NCBI RefSeq assembly: GCF_900100765.1
Contig: NZ_FNFO01000017.1
Span: forward strand, 1 to 64,000
Reading direction: 5' to 3'
Source: Catalinimonas alkaloidigena
GTDB lineage: Bacteria > Bacteroidota > Bacteroidia > Cytophagales > Flexibacteraceae
DNA length: 64,000 nt
Shown: piece after piece, positions 1 to 8,053 of the stretch
How positions within the stretch are numbered: position 1 is the first letter of the stretch
Layout of the letters: the number at the start of each line of letters is the position of its first letter
Position numbers and translations under genes: made by a program
Notes under the pieces: generated by a model
What the model was told of the DNA's origin: nothing
Seen by the model: the letters and a program-made list of their open reading frames with translations, nothing else
The model's database searches: none

Positions 1-51
1 CATCGCCACGATGTAGAAAAAGAGCAGGGATATGGTGAAGAGTTGCTTCAT
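1..51 (-). CDS. N-terminus of an exported or membrane protein (partial)
   Basis: Only the first 17 codons lie in the window; the gene runs leftwards off the edge. They read MKQLFTISLLFFYIVAM, a basic start followed by an uninterrupted hydrophobic stretch, as in a Sec signal peptide or a first membrane helix. Nothing further can be said about function. The gene is on the same strand as the dehydratase gene that ends at 182, with a 130-base gap. Confidence 0.5.
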   Translation of the reverse strand, partial: MKQLFTISLLFFYIVAM

Positions 52-181
52 CGGAAGAGACTTCCCGGAGCCGCAAATATAGAGCAGCCCCGGGCGATTC
101 TCCTATTACTTCGGCAAGCTCTTCTTCAGCACCGGTAAATTGTCCGCGCGCTGCCCCAGTCCTGCAAGGCACTGTCAAGTA

Positions 182-1471
182 TTACGCAAAGAACGGCACG
201 CCGGGAGTCGCGTATTTCCTCATGCCCTCTTCGTTGATTTCCACGCCGATGCCCGGCTTTTCGGAGAGCGTGATGAAGCCGTTGTCAACCATGTTGCCGT
301 CGAACGTGACGATTTCTTTGAACATCGGGTCCGTATGGAAATACGTCTGCCATTCGAGGATCAGGAAGTTGGGCACGGAAGCACACACGTGGCACGACGC
401 CATCGCGCCCAGGTACGAGGCCACCATGTGCGGCGCAAACGGCACGTAGTAGAGGTTGGACAAATTGGCAATGCGCTGCCCTTCGCCCAGGCCGCCCACT
501 TTTTGCAGGTCGGGCATGATGATGTCCACCGCCCCAATCTCCAGCAAACGCCGGAACCCGTAAGCGAGGTAGTGGTTCTCGCCAGCGCAAATGGGCGTGC
601 TGGTCTCTTCTGCAATGGCCCGGAACGCCTCCGGATTTTCGGCCGGGATGGGTTCTTCCAGCCACATCAGTTTCAGCGGTTCCAGCATCTTGGCCACCTG
701 CTTACCGGTAATGGCGTCGTAGCGGCCGTGCATGTCCACACAAATGTCGATGTTCGGGCCGACGGCTTTGCGGGCAGCGGCAATCTGGTCGTACATGCGC
801 TGCAACTCCCCGGGGCTGGCCGTCCAGTTGTAGGCGTCGTATTTGTTGGGATCGTTGGCCTGGTCGAGGTCGAACTTTACCGCCGTGAAGCCCATCTTGA
901 CCGCCTCCGATGCACTCTGCGCGAACTGCTCGGGCTTGGGCAGCTTGAACTGATAGAGCGCTGTATCCATGTAGACGCGGATTTTGTCGCGGAACTTCCC
1001 GCCCAATAGTTGGTAGACCGGGACGTTCAGCGCCTTGCCGGCCAGATCCCACAGCGCCGTTTCCACTGCCGAAAGCACCGCCACAAACATGCCCGACTGC
1101 GCCCCTTCGAAAAAGCCCGCCCGCCGGATGTCTTCGAACAAACGGTTGACGTTCAGGGGGCTTTTGCCTTTGATTCGTTCGCCGAACATCTTCACCAGGT
1201 GGTAAGTGCCGGGCGTGGCGTCGACGCCTTCGCCACATCCCCAGATGCCCTGGTTGGTGTAAATCTTCACGAAAAGGCTATGTCCGTTGCGGATGTAGCC
1301 ACACTTGGTCTCGGTGATTTTCAGGTCGGAGGGGGCGGAAGCTTGGGGGGCGTGGTTCACGGCGGTCTCCAGGCCTTGGCCGAAGCTTGCGGTGCTCAGG
1401 CCCAGCGTGCCGAGGGCAGCGCCGCTCAGGGCACTTTTGGTCAGAAACGAACGGCGGGAATGTGTTGTCAT
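182..1471 (-). CDS. Tat-exported mandelate racemase/enolase-superfamily acid-sugar dehydratase
   Basis: A 429-residue protein of the mandelate racemase/muconate lactonizing enzyme family, resembling the galactonate/mannonate-type sugar-acid dehydratases. The N-terminus has a twin-arginine signal (SRRSFL at residues 5-10, then a hydrophobic Ala/Gly/Leu stretch to about 30), so the enzyme probably acts folded in the periplasm. The expected metal ligands are visible: D246 and H248 in VDMHG, E272 in WLEEP, E298 in AGENH; H348 in APHMV is the likely second catalytic base. The D-x-H pair favours acid-sugar dehydratases over racemases. Family enzymes abstract the alpha proton of a sugar acid and eliminate water to give a 2-keto-3-deoxy acid. 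It lies just downstream of an exported RraA-like aldolase gene on the same strand, a plausible next enzyme. Substrate is unknown. Confidence 0.85.
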   Translation of the reverse strand: MTTHSRRSFLTKSALSGAALGTLGLSTASFGQGLETAVNHAPQASAPSDLKITETKCGYIRNGHSLFVKIYTNQGIWGCGEGVDATPGTYHLVKMFGERIKGKSPLNVNRLFEDIRRAGFFEGAQSGMFVAVLSAVETALWDLAGKALNVPVYQLLGGKFRDKIRVYMDTALYQFKLPKPEQFAQSASEAVKMGFTAVKFDLDQANDPNKYDAYNWTASPGELQRMYDQIAAARKAVGPNIDICVDMHGRYDAITGKQVAKMLEPLKLMWLEEPIPAENPEAFRAIAEETSTPICAGENHYLAYGFRRLLEIGAVDIIMPDLQKVGGLGEGQRIANLSNLYYVPFAPHMVASYLGAMASCHVCASVPNFLILEWQTYFHTDPMFKEIVTFDGNMVDNGFITLSEKPGIGVEINEEGMRKYATPGVPFFA

Positions 1472-1552
1472 AGAGGGAGCAGGTGTTTTTTTTGAATAGA
1501 AAGGCGTACGGCCTCTCCGACATACTAAGCAAGCGGCAAAAAGAGGAACGCA

Positions 1553-2506
1553 CTACCAGGTGCGATTTTTCAGGAACTCCTGGATCTGTTCGCGCGGCAC
1601 GGGCAGCTCGTTGATGTGGCTGCTCAACCATTGCGAAAAATCCTTCTCGATGGCGTCGGACCAGCGGTTGTCGATCTCACCGGGCGTGTATTTCTGTTCG
1701 CGCAGCCGTTGGTGCCCGAACATGTCGCGCAGCCGGACGATTTCGGAGGTAGTCACCACTTTTTCGGCCAAGTGTGGCGGAATGAAGATAACGCCACCGT
1801 CGCGCCCCAGCACGACGTCGCCGGGAATGACCATGGCCTGCCCGATACGCGTCGGGGTGTTGATGCCCACCAGCGTGGTGTTCAGGTCGCCGTCCGGGTT
1901 GTTGAGGTGGTGCGACGGGTGGTAGGTGCGGAAGAACGAAGTAAACGAGCCGATTTCTTTCAACCCGTTGATGTCGCGCACGGCGCCATCGTATACAATG
2001 CCGTTGCCCGTTTTGGCGTAGATCGAGTTGCCGAGGTTGTCGCCGATGGTGGGGCCGTCTACATGCGCCCCGAACTGATCCACGACGTACACATCGCCTT
2101 TGACGAGCATGTCAATGGGCCACGCGTTCTGCGACTTCACACGCTTGTCGCGGTTGTGTCCGCGGTCGTCGATCACACGGTGCACGTCGGGGCGGCCGGG
2201 CATAAACGTCGCCGTAACGGCCCGCCCCACCAGCACACTATCGGGGTTGATGCACATCCATCCGTCGTCGTACTGGTGCTTGTAATTTTCGCCTTTCAGC
2301 ACCGCCCAGGCTTCTTCCAGGGTCACGCCTTTCATCCGCTCCAGAAGCGCATCCGGCACTTTGGGGCGGCCGTCGGGGAAACGCTCGCCTTTCCATTCGG
2401 GCGTCAGGAAAATCAGTTCTGCTTTGGAAATCTGCTGCCCGGCCACGGGCAACGCAAGGCCCACGAGCAGCAGGCCCAAAAGCCACAATCGGGAGGGGAA
2501 AAACAT
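1553..2506 (-). CDS. Exported RraA/HMG-aldolase family protein
   Basis: A 317-residue protein of the RraA-like (dimethylmenaquinone methyltransferase-like) fold. I take the start at 2506 rather than 2578 because it begins exactly with a Sec signal peptide (MFFPSRLWLLGLLLVG...VAGQQ). The catalytic D-X20-R-D signature of class II pyruvate aldolases is complete: D156 in GDNLGN and R177-D178 in GAVRDINGL, with exactly 20 residues between. Such enzymes cleave 4-hydroxy-4-methyl-2-oxoglutarate-like 2-keto acids or decarboxylate oxaloacetate. Export of an RraA-type enzyme is unusual; its neighbour is a Tat-exported sugar-acid dehydratase, so the two could act in series in the periplasm (inference). 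The substrate cannot be read from the sequence. Confidence 0.8.
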   Translation of the reverse strand: MFFPSRLWLLGLLLVGLALPVAGQQISKAELIFLTPEWKGERFPDGRPKVPDALLERMKGVTLEEAWAVLKGENYKHQYDDGWMCINPDSVLVGRAVTATFMPGRPDVHRVIDDRGHNRDKRVKSQNAWPIDMLVKGDVYVVDQFGAHVDGPTIGDNLGNSIYAKTGNGIVYDGAVRDINGLKEIGSFTSFFRTYHPSHHLNNPDGDLNTTLVGINTPTRIGQAMVIPGDVVLGRDGGVIFIPPHLAEKVVTTSEIVRLRDMFGHQRLREQKYTPGEIDNRWSDAIEKDFSQWLSSHINELPVPREQIQEFLKNRTW

Positions 2507-2618
2507 GGTGTACAGGGTTGTAGGTTTTGGCAATACTGTAAAGAGAGCCTCCCCCCTTGCCGCATACTGAGAAAACAAAAAGTTATCCTCCGCGAGCCGC
2601 GAACGTGCGCCACTCCCC

Positions 2619-3080
2619 TCACAGTTGCCGTAACACGCGAAGTAGCTCGGCTGCCGTCAGCGCGCCGGGATGCTGGAACACGATTTCGTACTGCGGATTG
2701 AGCATCACCACCGTAGGATACGTTACCGTGCCGTCAACCTCGGCCAGTGTGGCGGCCAGGTCGTGGAGGCCGGTGTCCTGCCCCGTGGGCCGAAAAGCGT
2801 AGGTAGTGCCTTTGAAATGAACAGGTTCGCGTTGCTCGGCGTCGAGTTCCACGAAGTAAAAGCGTTGGTTTAGCTGCCAGATCACCTCTGGGTCACGCAG
2901 CGTGGTCTGACGCATCAGGGCACAGTACCGGCACCACGACGTGGTGACCAGCACCACCACCGGCCGGGGTTGTTGCATGGCGCTGTCGAGCTGCGCGAAC
3001 GCCAGCCGCTCCAGGGACTGCGCCCGGCTACTGCCCACCGCCCCCCACAGCCCGACCAGGGCAAAGGCCAGCCATCGCAT
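2619..3080 (-). CDS. Exported thioredoxin-fold protein
   Basis: A 153-residue thioredoxin-like protein with a Sec signal peptide (MRWLAFALVGLWGAVGSSRAQ) and a CxxC active site in the context SWCRYCALM, typical of periplasmic thiol:disulfide proteins of the DUF255/thioredoxin_7 type. The start at 3080 is preferred over 3095 because its ATG overlaps the stop of the upstream TonB-receptor gene as TAATG, indicating translational coupling, and because the signal peptide starts there. The cis-Pro region appears as GTVTYPTVV. Linkage to an outer-membrane receptor rich in plug-domain cysteines suggests a role in keeping that receptor or its cargo reduced; this is inference. Confidence 0.8.
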   Translation of the reverse strand: MRWLAFALVGLWGAVGSSRAQSLERLAFAQLDSAMQQPRPVVVLVTTSWCRYCALMRQTTLRDPEVIWQLNQRFYFVELDAEQREPVHFKGTTYAFRPTGQDTGLHDLAATLAEVDGTVTYPTVVMLNPQYEIVFQHPGALTAAELLRVLRQL

Positions 3081-5395
3081 TACCGCAGTGTCCATCGTAC
3101 TCCCAGAAATCCACGGATGCCCTGGTTCGGCGCATAGACGTACGACGGATCAAACGTCAGTGCGTACGGATTCTCGGCCGTCGGCCTAACCTGTCCCTCG
3201 CTGTCAAACTGCACCCCTCGGTCGAAGGGGTCGTGGGCGCGGGCAATGAGGAAAGCGCTGTTGCGGTTCGGCGTCCAGTTCAGCAGGTTTTTCACCCCAC
3301 CGTACAGCTCCACCCGTTTGCCCAACGGTTTGCTCAGTTGGATGTTCTGAATGCTCCAGACCGGCGATTTGTCCGGCCGCGGGTCCAGTTCGCCCAACAC
3401 CGGCAGCCGCATGGGACCGTACAGGTTACCGGTATAGTCGACCGTTAGGTTCCAGGGCCGAAGGGTATACGACACCGTCCAGGTGCCCATCCACCGTTCG
3501 GTCAGGAGTTGCCGCTGCCGCACCAGCGCCCCCTGTTCGTTGGTCGTCAGGGTCGACACGTCCATCAGCGTGCCGCCCGCCAGTAACTTCAGTCCGTTGT
3601 TCAGCACTACGTCGGCGTTCAGCGAGAGCCCCACCGATTCGGCATGGCCGCGCAGGTTCCGGTACACAATTTTGTTTGGGTCGGTCAGGTAGTCGGGCAG
3701 AATCTTGTTGTTGAAGTAGGTATACCAGCCCGTCAGGTCCAGCCCGATGGCGTGCCCGTTGGCGGTGTAGAGGTGTTTAACATAGTTCAGGTTGACGTTG
3801 TAGGTGCGCTCCGGCCGCAGATCTCCCTCGATTACGACCTGCCGCGCCCCGGTCAGCGCGGCATGATCTTCCGTGAAGAGGTTCACCACGCGGTAGCCCG
3901 TCCCGGCATTGAGGCGCAGGACGTTCTGGGGCGCAAAGGTCCATTTGTACGCCAGGCGGGGCGTAACGATGTGCCCGTGCACGGAATTGTAATCGTAGCG
4001 TGCACCCAGGAGGAGTTTCTGTTCGGGCGAGATCGTCAGTTCATCCTGCACAAAAACGCCGGGCAGGGCAATGCGATCCGGCTGGTTCCGAACGGTCGTA
4101 TCGCCGTCCCAGGCGGCAAACGTGGCCGTAGCGGGCGTGTTGTCGTCGTAGAAGGTATAGCGAAAGGCCATGCCGGTCAGCAGGCTATGGTGCCCCATTT
4201 CTTTGTCCCACAACAACTGCCCGAAGGCAATGCGCTGGCTCGCTCGGTAGGGCGTGGTGCCGTAGTACGAATTTTGCTGGTGGTCGTTGTACGAAAACCA
4301 CAGGTTCAGCTTTTCGCGCACCGGCAACTGGTAATTCCCGATCAGCTCCCAGCGGCTGGTGTAAATGCTTTCGCCGTAGTAGGTATCGCCCCCCCGGTAG
4401 GCGGGCGTCCACTGCATTTCGCCGCCCCAGCGGTCTTCGTAGAAGTAGCGCGCCGCCAGACTCGCCAGTCGGTGCTCTTTCCGCTGCAGGCTCCACTTGT
4501 TGAACAAGGAAATGCGGTGTTGCAGCGTCACGTCCGTAAAATTGTCGCCGTTCCGGTCCATCGGTACCTGGTAGTTGTAGTAGTTTATCCCCGCCAGCGC
4601 ATCCACCTTGTTGCCCAGCTGATAGCGATAGCCCAGGTCGGCGTTAACTTCTGCCCAGGACGTCCCGAACACGTCGGCGGTGAACAGGGGCGCGTTCGCA
4701 GGTTTTTTGGTGATGATGTTGATTAGCCCCCCTACAGCTTCGGAACCGTAGAGTGACGAGGCCGGACCTTTCACAACTTCGATGCGTTCGACCAGACTGT
4801 TCGGAATGCCCGACAGCCCATAGACGGATGACAAGCTACTGACGATGGGCATGCCGTCGATCATCACCATGGTGTAAGGCCCTTCCAGCCCGTTGATGTG
4901 AATATCGCCCGTGTTGCAGATGTTGCAGTTGAGCTGGGGCCGCACCCCGTTCACGTTCTGCAACGCATCGAAGAGGTTGGGCGTGGGATTTTTCCGGAAA
5001 AATTGCGGGGTGTACACTTCGACCGGAACGGGACTTTCCATCTTGGAGACTTCTTTCATCGTGCCCGTCACTACCACTTCGTTCAGCGTCGACTGCGTTT
5101 CGTTCATCGTTGCGTCCAGCCAAAGAGCGTTTGTGTCCTGCACCTGCACACGGCGCAGCACCGTTTCGTAGCCAATGGCCGACATCCGCACCGTGTACGT
5201 GCCGAAGGGGATGTTGTTGATGAGAAAACGGCCGTCGGCATCGGTACTGTTGCCGTAGGTGGTGCCTTCCAGCCCGACGTTGACAAACTCAAGGGGCTGG
5301 CCCGCCGACGTGATGCGACCCCGGAGCTGGCCCGTTTGGGCTACGGCCGCGCAGGTCGCCAGTAAGGTGAGTAAAATCGTATAGAATGAGGGCAT
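3080..5395 (-). CDS. TonB-dependent outer membrane receptor
   Basis: A 771-residue outer-membrane receptor. Order: Sec signal (to about residue 20), a carboxypeptidase-regulatory-like domain (GQLRGRITSAGQPLEFVNV... to about 105) as in many Bacteroidota receptors, a TonB plug (about 115-225) with the motifs NGLEGPYTMVMIDG and VEVVKGPASSLYGSEAVGG, then a beta-barrel to the C-terminus. The plug carries a C-x2-C pair (NCNICNTG). The family imports iron chelates, haem, cobalamin and similar ligands using TonB energy. I chose the start at 5395; the longer 5422 start would put the upstream palindrome (5438-5459) only 15 bases from the codon. The palindrome looks like a DtxR-type metal-repressor box, so an iron or other metal cargo is likely. 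It is co-transcribed with a thioredoxin-fold gene. Confidence 0.92.
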   Translation of the reverse strand: MPSFYTILLTLLATCAAVAQTGQLRGRITSAGQPLEFVNVGLEGTTYGNSTDADGRFLINNIPFGTYTVRMSAIGYETVLRRVQVQDTNALWLDATMNETQSTLNEVVVTGTMKEVSKMESPVPVEVYTPQFFRKNPTPNLFDALQNVNGVRPQLNCNICNTGDIHINGLEGPYTMVMIDGMPIVSSLSSVYGLSGIPNSLVERIEVVKGPASSLYGSEAVGGLINIITKKPANAPLFTADVFGTSWAEVNADLGYRYQLGNKVDALAGINYYNYQVPMDRNGDNFTDVTLQHRISLFNKWSLQRKEHRLASLAARYFYEDRWGGEMQWTPAYRGGDTYYGESIYTSRWELIGNYQLPVREKLNLWFSYNDHQQNSYYGTTPYRASQRIAFGQLLWDKEMGHHSLLTGMAFRYTFYDDNTPATATFAAWDGDTTVRNQPDRIALPGVFVQDELTISPEQKLLLGARYDYNSVHGHIVTPRLAYKWTFAPQNVLRLNAGTGYRVVNLFTEDHAALTGARQVVIEGDLRPERTYNVNLNYVKHLYTANGHAIGLDLTGWYTYFNNKILPDYLTDPNKIVYRNLRGHAESVGLSLNADVVLNNGLKLLAGGTLMDVSTLTTNEQGALVRQRQLLTERWMGTWTVSYTLRPWNLTVDYTGNLYGPMRLPVLGELDPRPDKSPVWSIQNIQLSKPLGKRVELYGGVKNLLNWTPNRNSAFLIARAHDPFDRGVQFDSEGQVRPTAENPYALTFDPSYVYAPNQGIRGFLGVRWTLR

Positions 5396-5437
5396 CGTAT
5401 GCAAGATCAAGTTCAATAACACTGCAAGCTAAACAAT

Positions 5438-5459
5438 ATTTTTAGATTAATCTAAAAAT
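5438..5459. promoter_or_regulatory. 22-bp perfect palindrome, DtxR-type operator candidate
   Basis: A perfect palindrome with core TTTAGATTAATCTAAA lies 42 bases upstream of the TonB-receptor start. The half-site TTAGA/TCTAA resembles the TTAGGxTA half-sites of DtxR/IdeR-type metal repressors. Position over the expected promoter fits repression by metal. The assignment to a regulator family is inference; the palindrome itself is seen directly. Confidence 0.5.
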
Positions 5460-5552
5460 TAAAACTAGTCGATCAAATTAACGAAACTATCCCTCAAAAA
5501 GTTTTATCTCGATTCGCAAAAAACGCTCGTCCATTTCTCGCTCGTGTGCATG

Positions 5553-5591
5553 AAAAAATCCGCTGCCCGACCCGAAAGCCGAACAGCGGAT
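5553..5591 (-). terminator. Intrinsic terminator of the DinB-like gene
   Basis: Read on the minus strand, the arms ATCCGCTG and CAGCGGAT (5584-5591 and 5558-5565) flank an 18-base loop, and the second arm runs into six T residues. It lies 27 bases past the stop of the gene ending at 5618. Confidence 0.7.
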
Positions 5592-5617
5592 CCTGTGCCT
5601 TGTTACGCGAACGCTTG

Positions 5618-6115
5618 TTAGAAAGAAGGATCGTCGGCACTAGGGCCGTAGCTTCCCGGAATGGGAATGTCGAGCAACCGCAGGTAGACGCCCAACTGCG
5701 CCCGGTGGTGCACAATCTGGCTGTACGTGGTGCGAATAAAGTCGCTTTTCGACGAACTGCTGTAGACCTGATCACCCTCCCGGAGTATCCAGTTTTCGGA
5801 CAGCCGGGCTTCGTTCGCTTCGGCCAGCTGCTCCCGCCCCTCGGCGAGCGATCGCTCGAAATAGTCGAGCAGTTCGCGGTGGTTGCGTATCGGCATCGGT
5901 GTGTAGGGACTGGCCGCAAAGTCGAGTTCGGGGGTGTTGAGCACCAGAGAAACCCACCCCGGCAACTCGGCAATGTGCGTTGCCAATTGCCGCACGGTCA
6001 TGCTTTTCGGGTGGGGCTGCCAATCGTATTTGTCGTCCGGCACGCGATCCAGCATTTTCCGGGTGGTTTGGGCCTCTCGGTCCATTTCGTCAAGAAGCAT
6101 CGGGATAATAGACAT
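5618..6115 (-). CDS. DinB-like four-helix-bundle metalloenzyme family protein
   Basis: A 165-residue cytoplasmic protein of the DinB/YfiT-like superfamily: four-helix bundles that usually bind a metal through three histidines and include thiol-dependent transferases. Seen here are MTVRQLATHIAELPGW (first histidine, about residue 47) and a C-terminal HHRAQLGVYLRLLDIP motif with the last metal histidines and the characteristic 'PGSYGPS' ending. Length matches the family. It is monocistronic, with its own terminator downstream and a divergent trehalase gene upstream. The precise reaction is unknown. Confidence 0.8.
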   Translation of the reverse strand: MSIIPMLLDEMDREAQTTRKMLDRVPDDKYDWQPHPKSMTVRQLATHIAELPGWVSLVLNTPELDFAASPYTPMPIRNHRELLDYFERSLAEGREQLAEANEARLSENWILREGDQVYSSSSKSDFIRTTYSQIVHHRAQLGVYLRLLDIPIPGSYGPSADDPSF

Positions 6116-6310
6116 GGGATAAAAGATTTTGATGTGCTACAAAGAACGCGCGCCGGCCTGACAGCCCTATGTCAGTAGGCGCTACAGCCGTTGCGAAAAA
6201 TTTCGCTTTCCTTCTCGGCTGGGGCACCGCTTCGGTTACAGCGCAATGGGGCTACGCCAACTCGTTTTTGTCAAATCCTCGTATATTTTGCCGGGAACCC
6301 ACATCAACCT

Positions 6311-7906
6311 ATGCAACACCACCTCTTCCGAACGCTCGTTTTCTGGCTGTTCAGCCTGTCGTTACTCGTCGCCCAGCCGTCCGAAATCCGCATCAACTCT
6401 TCGGCCGATCTGTACAGCGATTTGTTCAATGCCGTGCAGATGTCGCGCATTTTTCCCGACTCCAAAACCTTTGCCGATGCCATTCCGAAAGAAGATCCCG
6501 AACAGATTCGGTTGGCGTACCAGCGCATGCGCCGTCAGCCCGATTTCAGCCTGCTGCAGTTTGTTAACCGCTACTTCATCGTCCCGGAGGTGCGTGCTTC
6601 CGACTTTACGACCGACACGTCTCGGTCGGTGCAGGCGCACATCAACGCCCTTTGGCCGGTGCTGACGCGCAAGCCGGACTCGCAACAGGGGTCGTGGCAA
6701 CAGGGGGGCTCGCTCATTCCGCTGCCGCACGAGTACGTGGTGCCGGGCGGGCGTTTCCGCGAAGTTTATTACTGGGACAGCTACTTTACGATGCTAGGGC
6801 TGCAAGCGTCGGGGCGCGAAGACCTGATCCGCTCCATGCTTGACAACTTCGCATACCTGATCAAAACGGTGGGCTTTATTCCCAACGGCAACCGCACGTA
6901 CTACCGGGGGCGTTCGCAGCCGCCTTTTTTTGCCGCGATGGTCCGGCTGCTGGCCGCGTCGGAGGGCGATAGTGTGCTGCTGCGCTACCTTTCGCCGCTC
7001 GAAACAGAGTACCAGTTCTGGATGGACGGACGCGACCGCCTCACCGCCGCCGCCCCGGCCTACCGCCGCGTGGTGCGGATCAACGATACGCAGGTGCTGA
7101 ATCGTTACTGGGACGATTACCCCGCTCCACGTCCCGAATCGTACCGGGAAGATGTGCTGCTGGCGCGCGAAGTGGGTGGCGATTCGCTGCAACTCTGGCG
7201 CGACCTGCGGGCTGGTGCCGAGAGTGGCTGGGACTTCAGCAGCCGTTGGTTTCGCGATCACCAGCACCTGGCGACGATTCATACGACCGAGATTTTGCCG
7301 GTTGACCTGAATGCCCTCCTGTACAACCTGGAAATGACGCTGGCCCGTGCCCACCAACTGGCCGGCCATGCGGAAGAGCGCGAGTTCTACCTTAAGCAGG
7401 CCCAGCTTCGCTCCGAAGCGGTGCGCCAATATTTCTGGCACGAAGACCAGGGCGTCTTTCTGGACTACGATTTTGTGGCCGGGCAACCCACAGGTGTAAT
7501 CTCGGCCGCCACGCTCTACCCGCTTTTTTTCGGCATGGTTACGTCGCGTCAGGCGCGCGCCGTGGCGAAAATTGTGCGCCGTTCGCTGCTGCAACCGGGG
7601 GGCGTGCTGACGACCGTCAACCGAACGGGGCAGCAGTGGGATGCACCCAACGGCTGGGCTCCCCTGCAGTGGATTGCCATCCGAGGGCTGGAGCACTACG
7701 GCGAACAGGCCCTGGCCGATCGCATCCGCACAGGCTGGACCAGCCTGAACGTGAAGGTGTATGAACAGACGGGCAAGCTGGTCGAAAAATACAACCTGCT
7801 CGACACCGGCCTGGAAGCGGGCGGCGGCGAGTACCCGTTGCAGGACGGGTTCGGTTGGACAAACGGGGTGCTGCTGCGCTTGTTGGAGGATCAGGAAAAG
7901 CGGTAG
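6311..7906 (+). CDS. treA: Exported alpha,alpha-trehalase (GH37)
   Basis: A 531-residue glycoside hydrolase family 37 trehalase that splits trehalose into two glucoses. Both family signatures are visible: PGGRFREVYYWDSYF near residue 148 and QWDAPNGWAPLQW near residue 439; the glycine-rich GLEAGGGEYPLQDGFGWTNG segment near the C-terminus is also typical. The start at 6311 begins with a Sec signal peptide (MQHHLFRTLVFWLFSLSLLVAQ), whereas the open frame upstream to 6191 does not look coding. The enzyme should therefore be periplasmic, like E. coli TreA. A cytosolic trehalose-phosphatase gene lies about 4 kb away, but there is no obvious co-transcription. Confidence 0.93.
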   Translation: MQHHLFRTLVFWLFSLSLLVAQPSEIRINSSADLYSDLFNAVQMSRIFPDSKTFADAIPKEDPEQIRLAYQRMRRQPDFSLLQFVNRYFIVPEVRASDFTTDTSRSVQAHINALWPVLTRKPDSQQGSWQQGGSLIPLPHEYVVPGGRFREVYYWDSYFTMLGLQASGREDLIRSMLDNFAYLIKTVGFIPNGNRTYYRGRSQPPFFAAMVRLLAASEGDSVLLRYLSPLETEYQFWMDGRDRLTAAAPAYRRVVRINDTQVLNRYWDDYPAPRPESYREDVLLAREVGGDSLQLWRDLRAGAESGWDFSSRWFRDHQHLATIHTTEILPVDLNALLYNLEMTLARAHQLAGHAEEREFYLKQAQLRSEAVRQYFWHEDQGVFLDYDFVAGQPTGVISAATLYPLFFGMVTSRQARAVAKIVRRSLLQPGGVLTTVNRTGQQWDAPNGWAPLQWIAIRGLEHYGEQALADRIRTGWTSLNVKVYEQTGKLVEKYNLLDTGLEAGGGEYPLQDGFGWTNGVLLRLLEDQEKR

Positions 7907-8053
7907 AACGCAGATAAACCTGGCATGGACGTATAGGAGCAACTTCAGGTAGCAACTCCGTTGCGCCATCGCGCCGAAAGCGCATTCGCTACTACGCTGA
8001 CCATCGGCACTCATTCACCTTTGCACCGCGCAAGCCGCTGGCGTCCTCAACCG

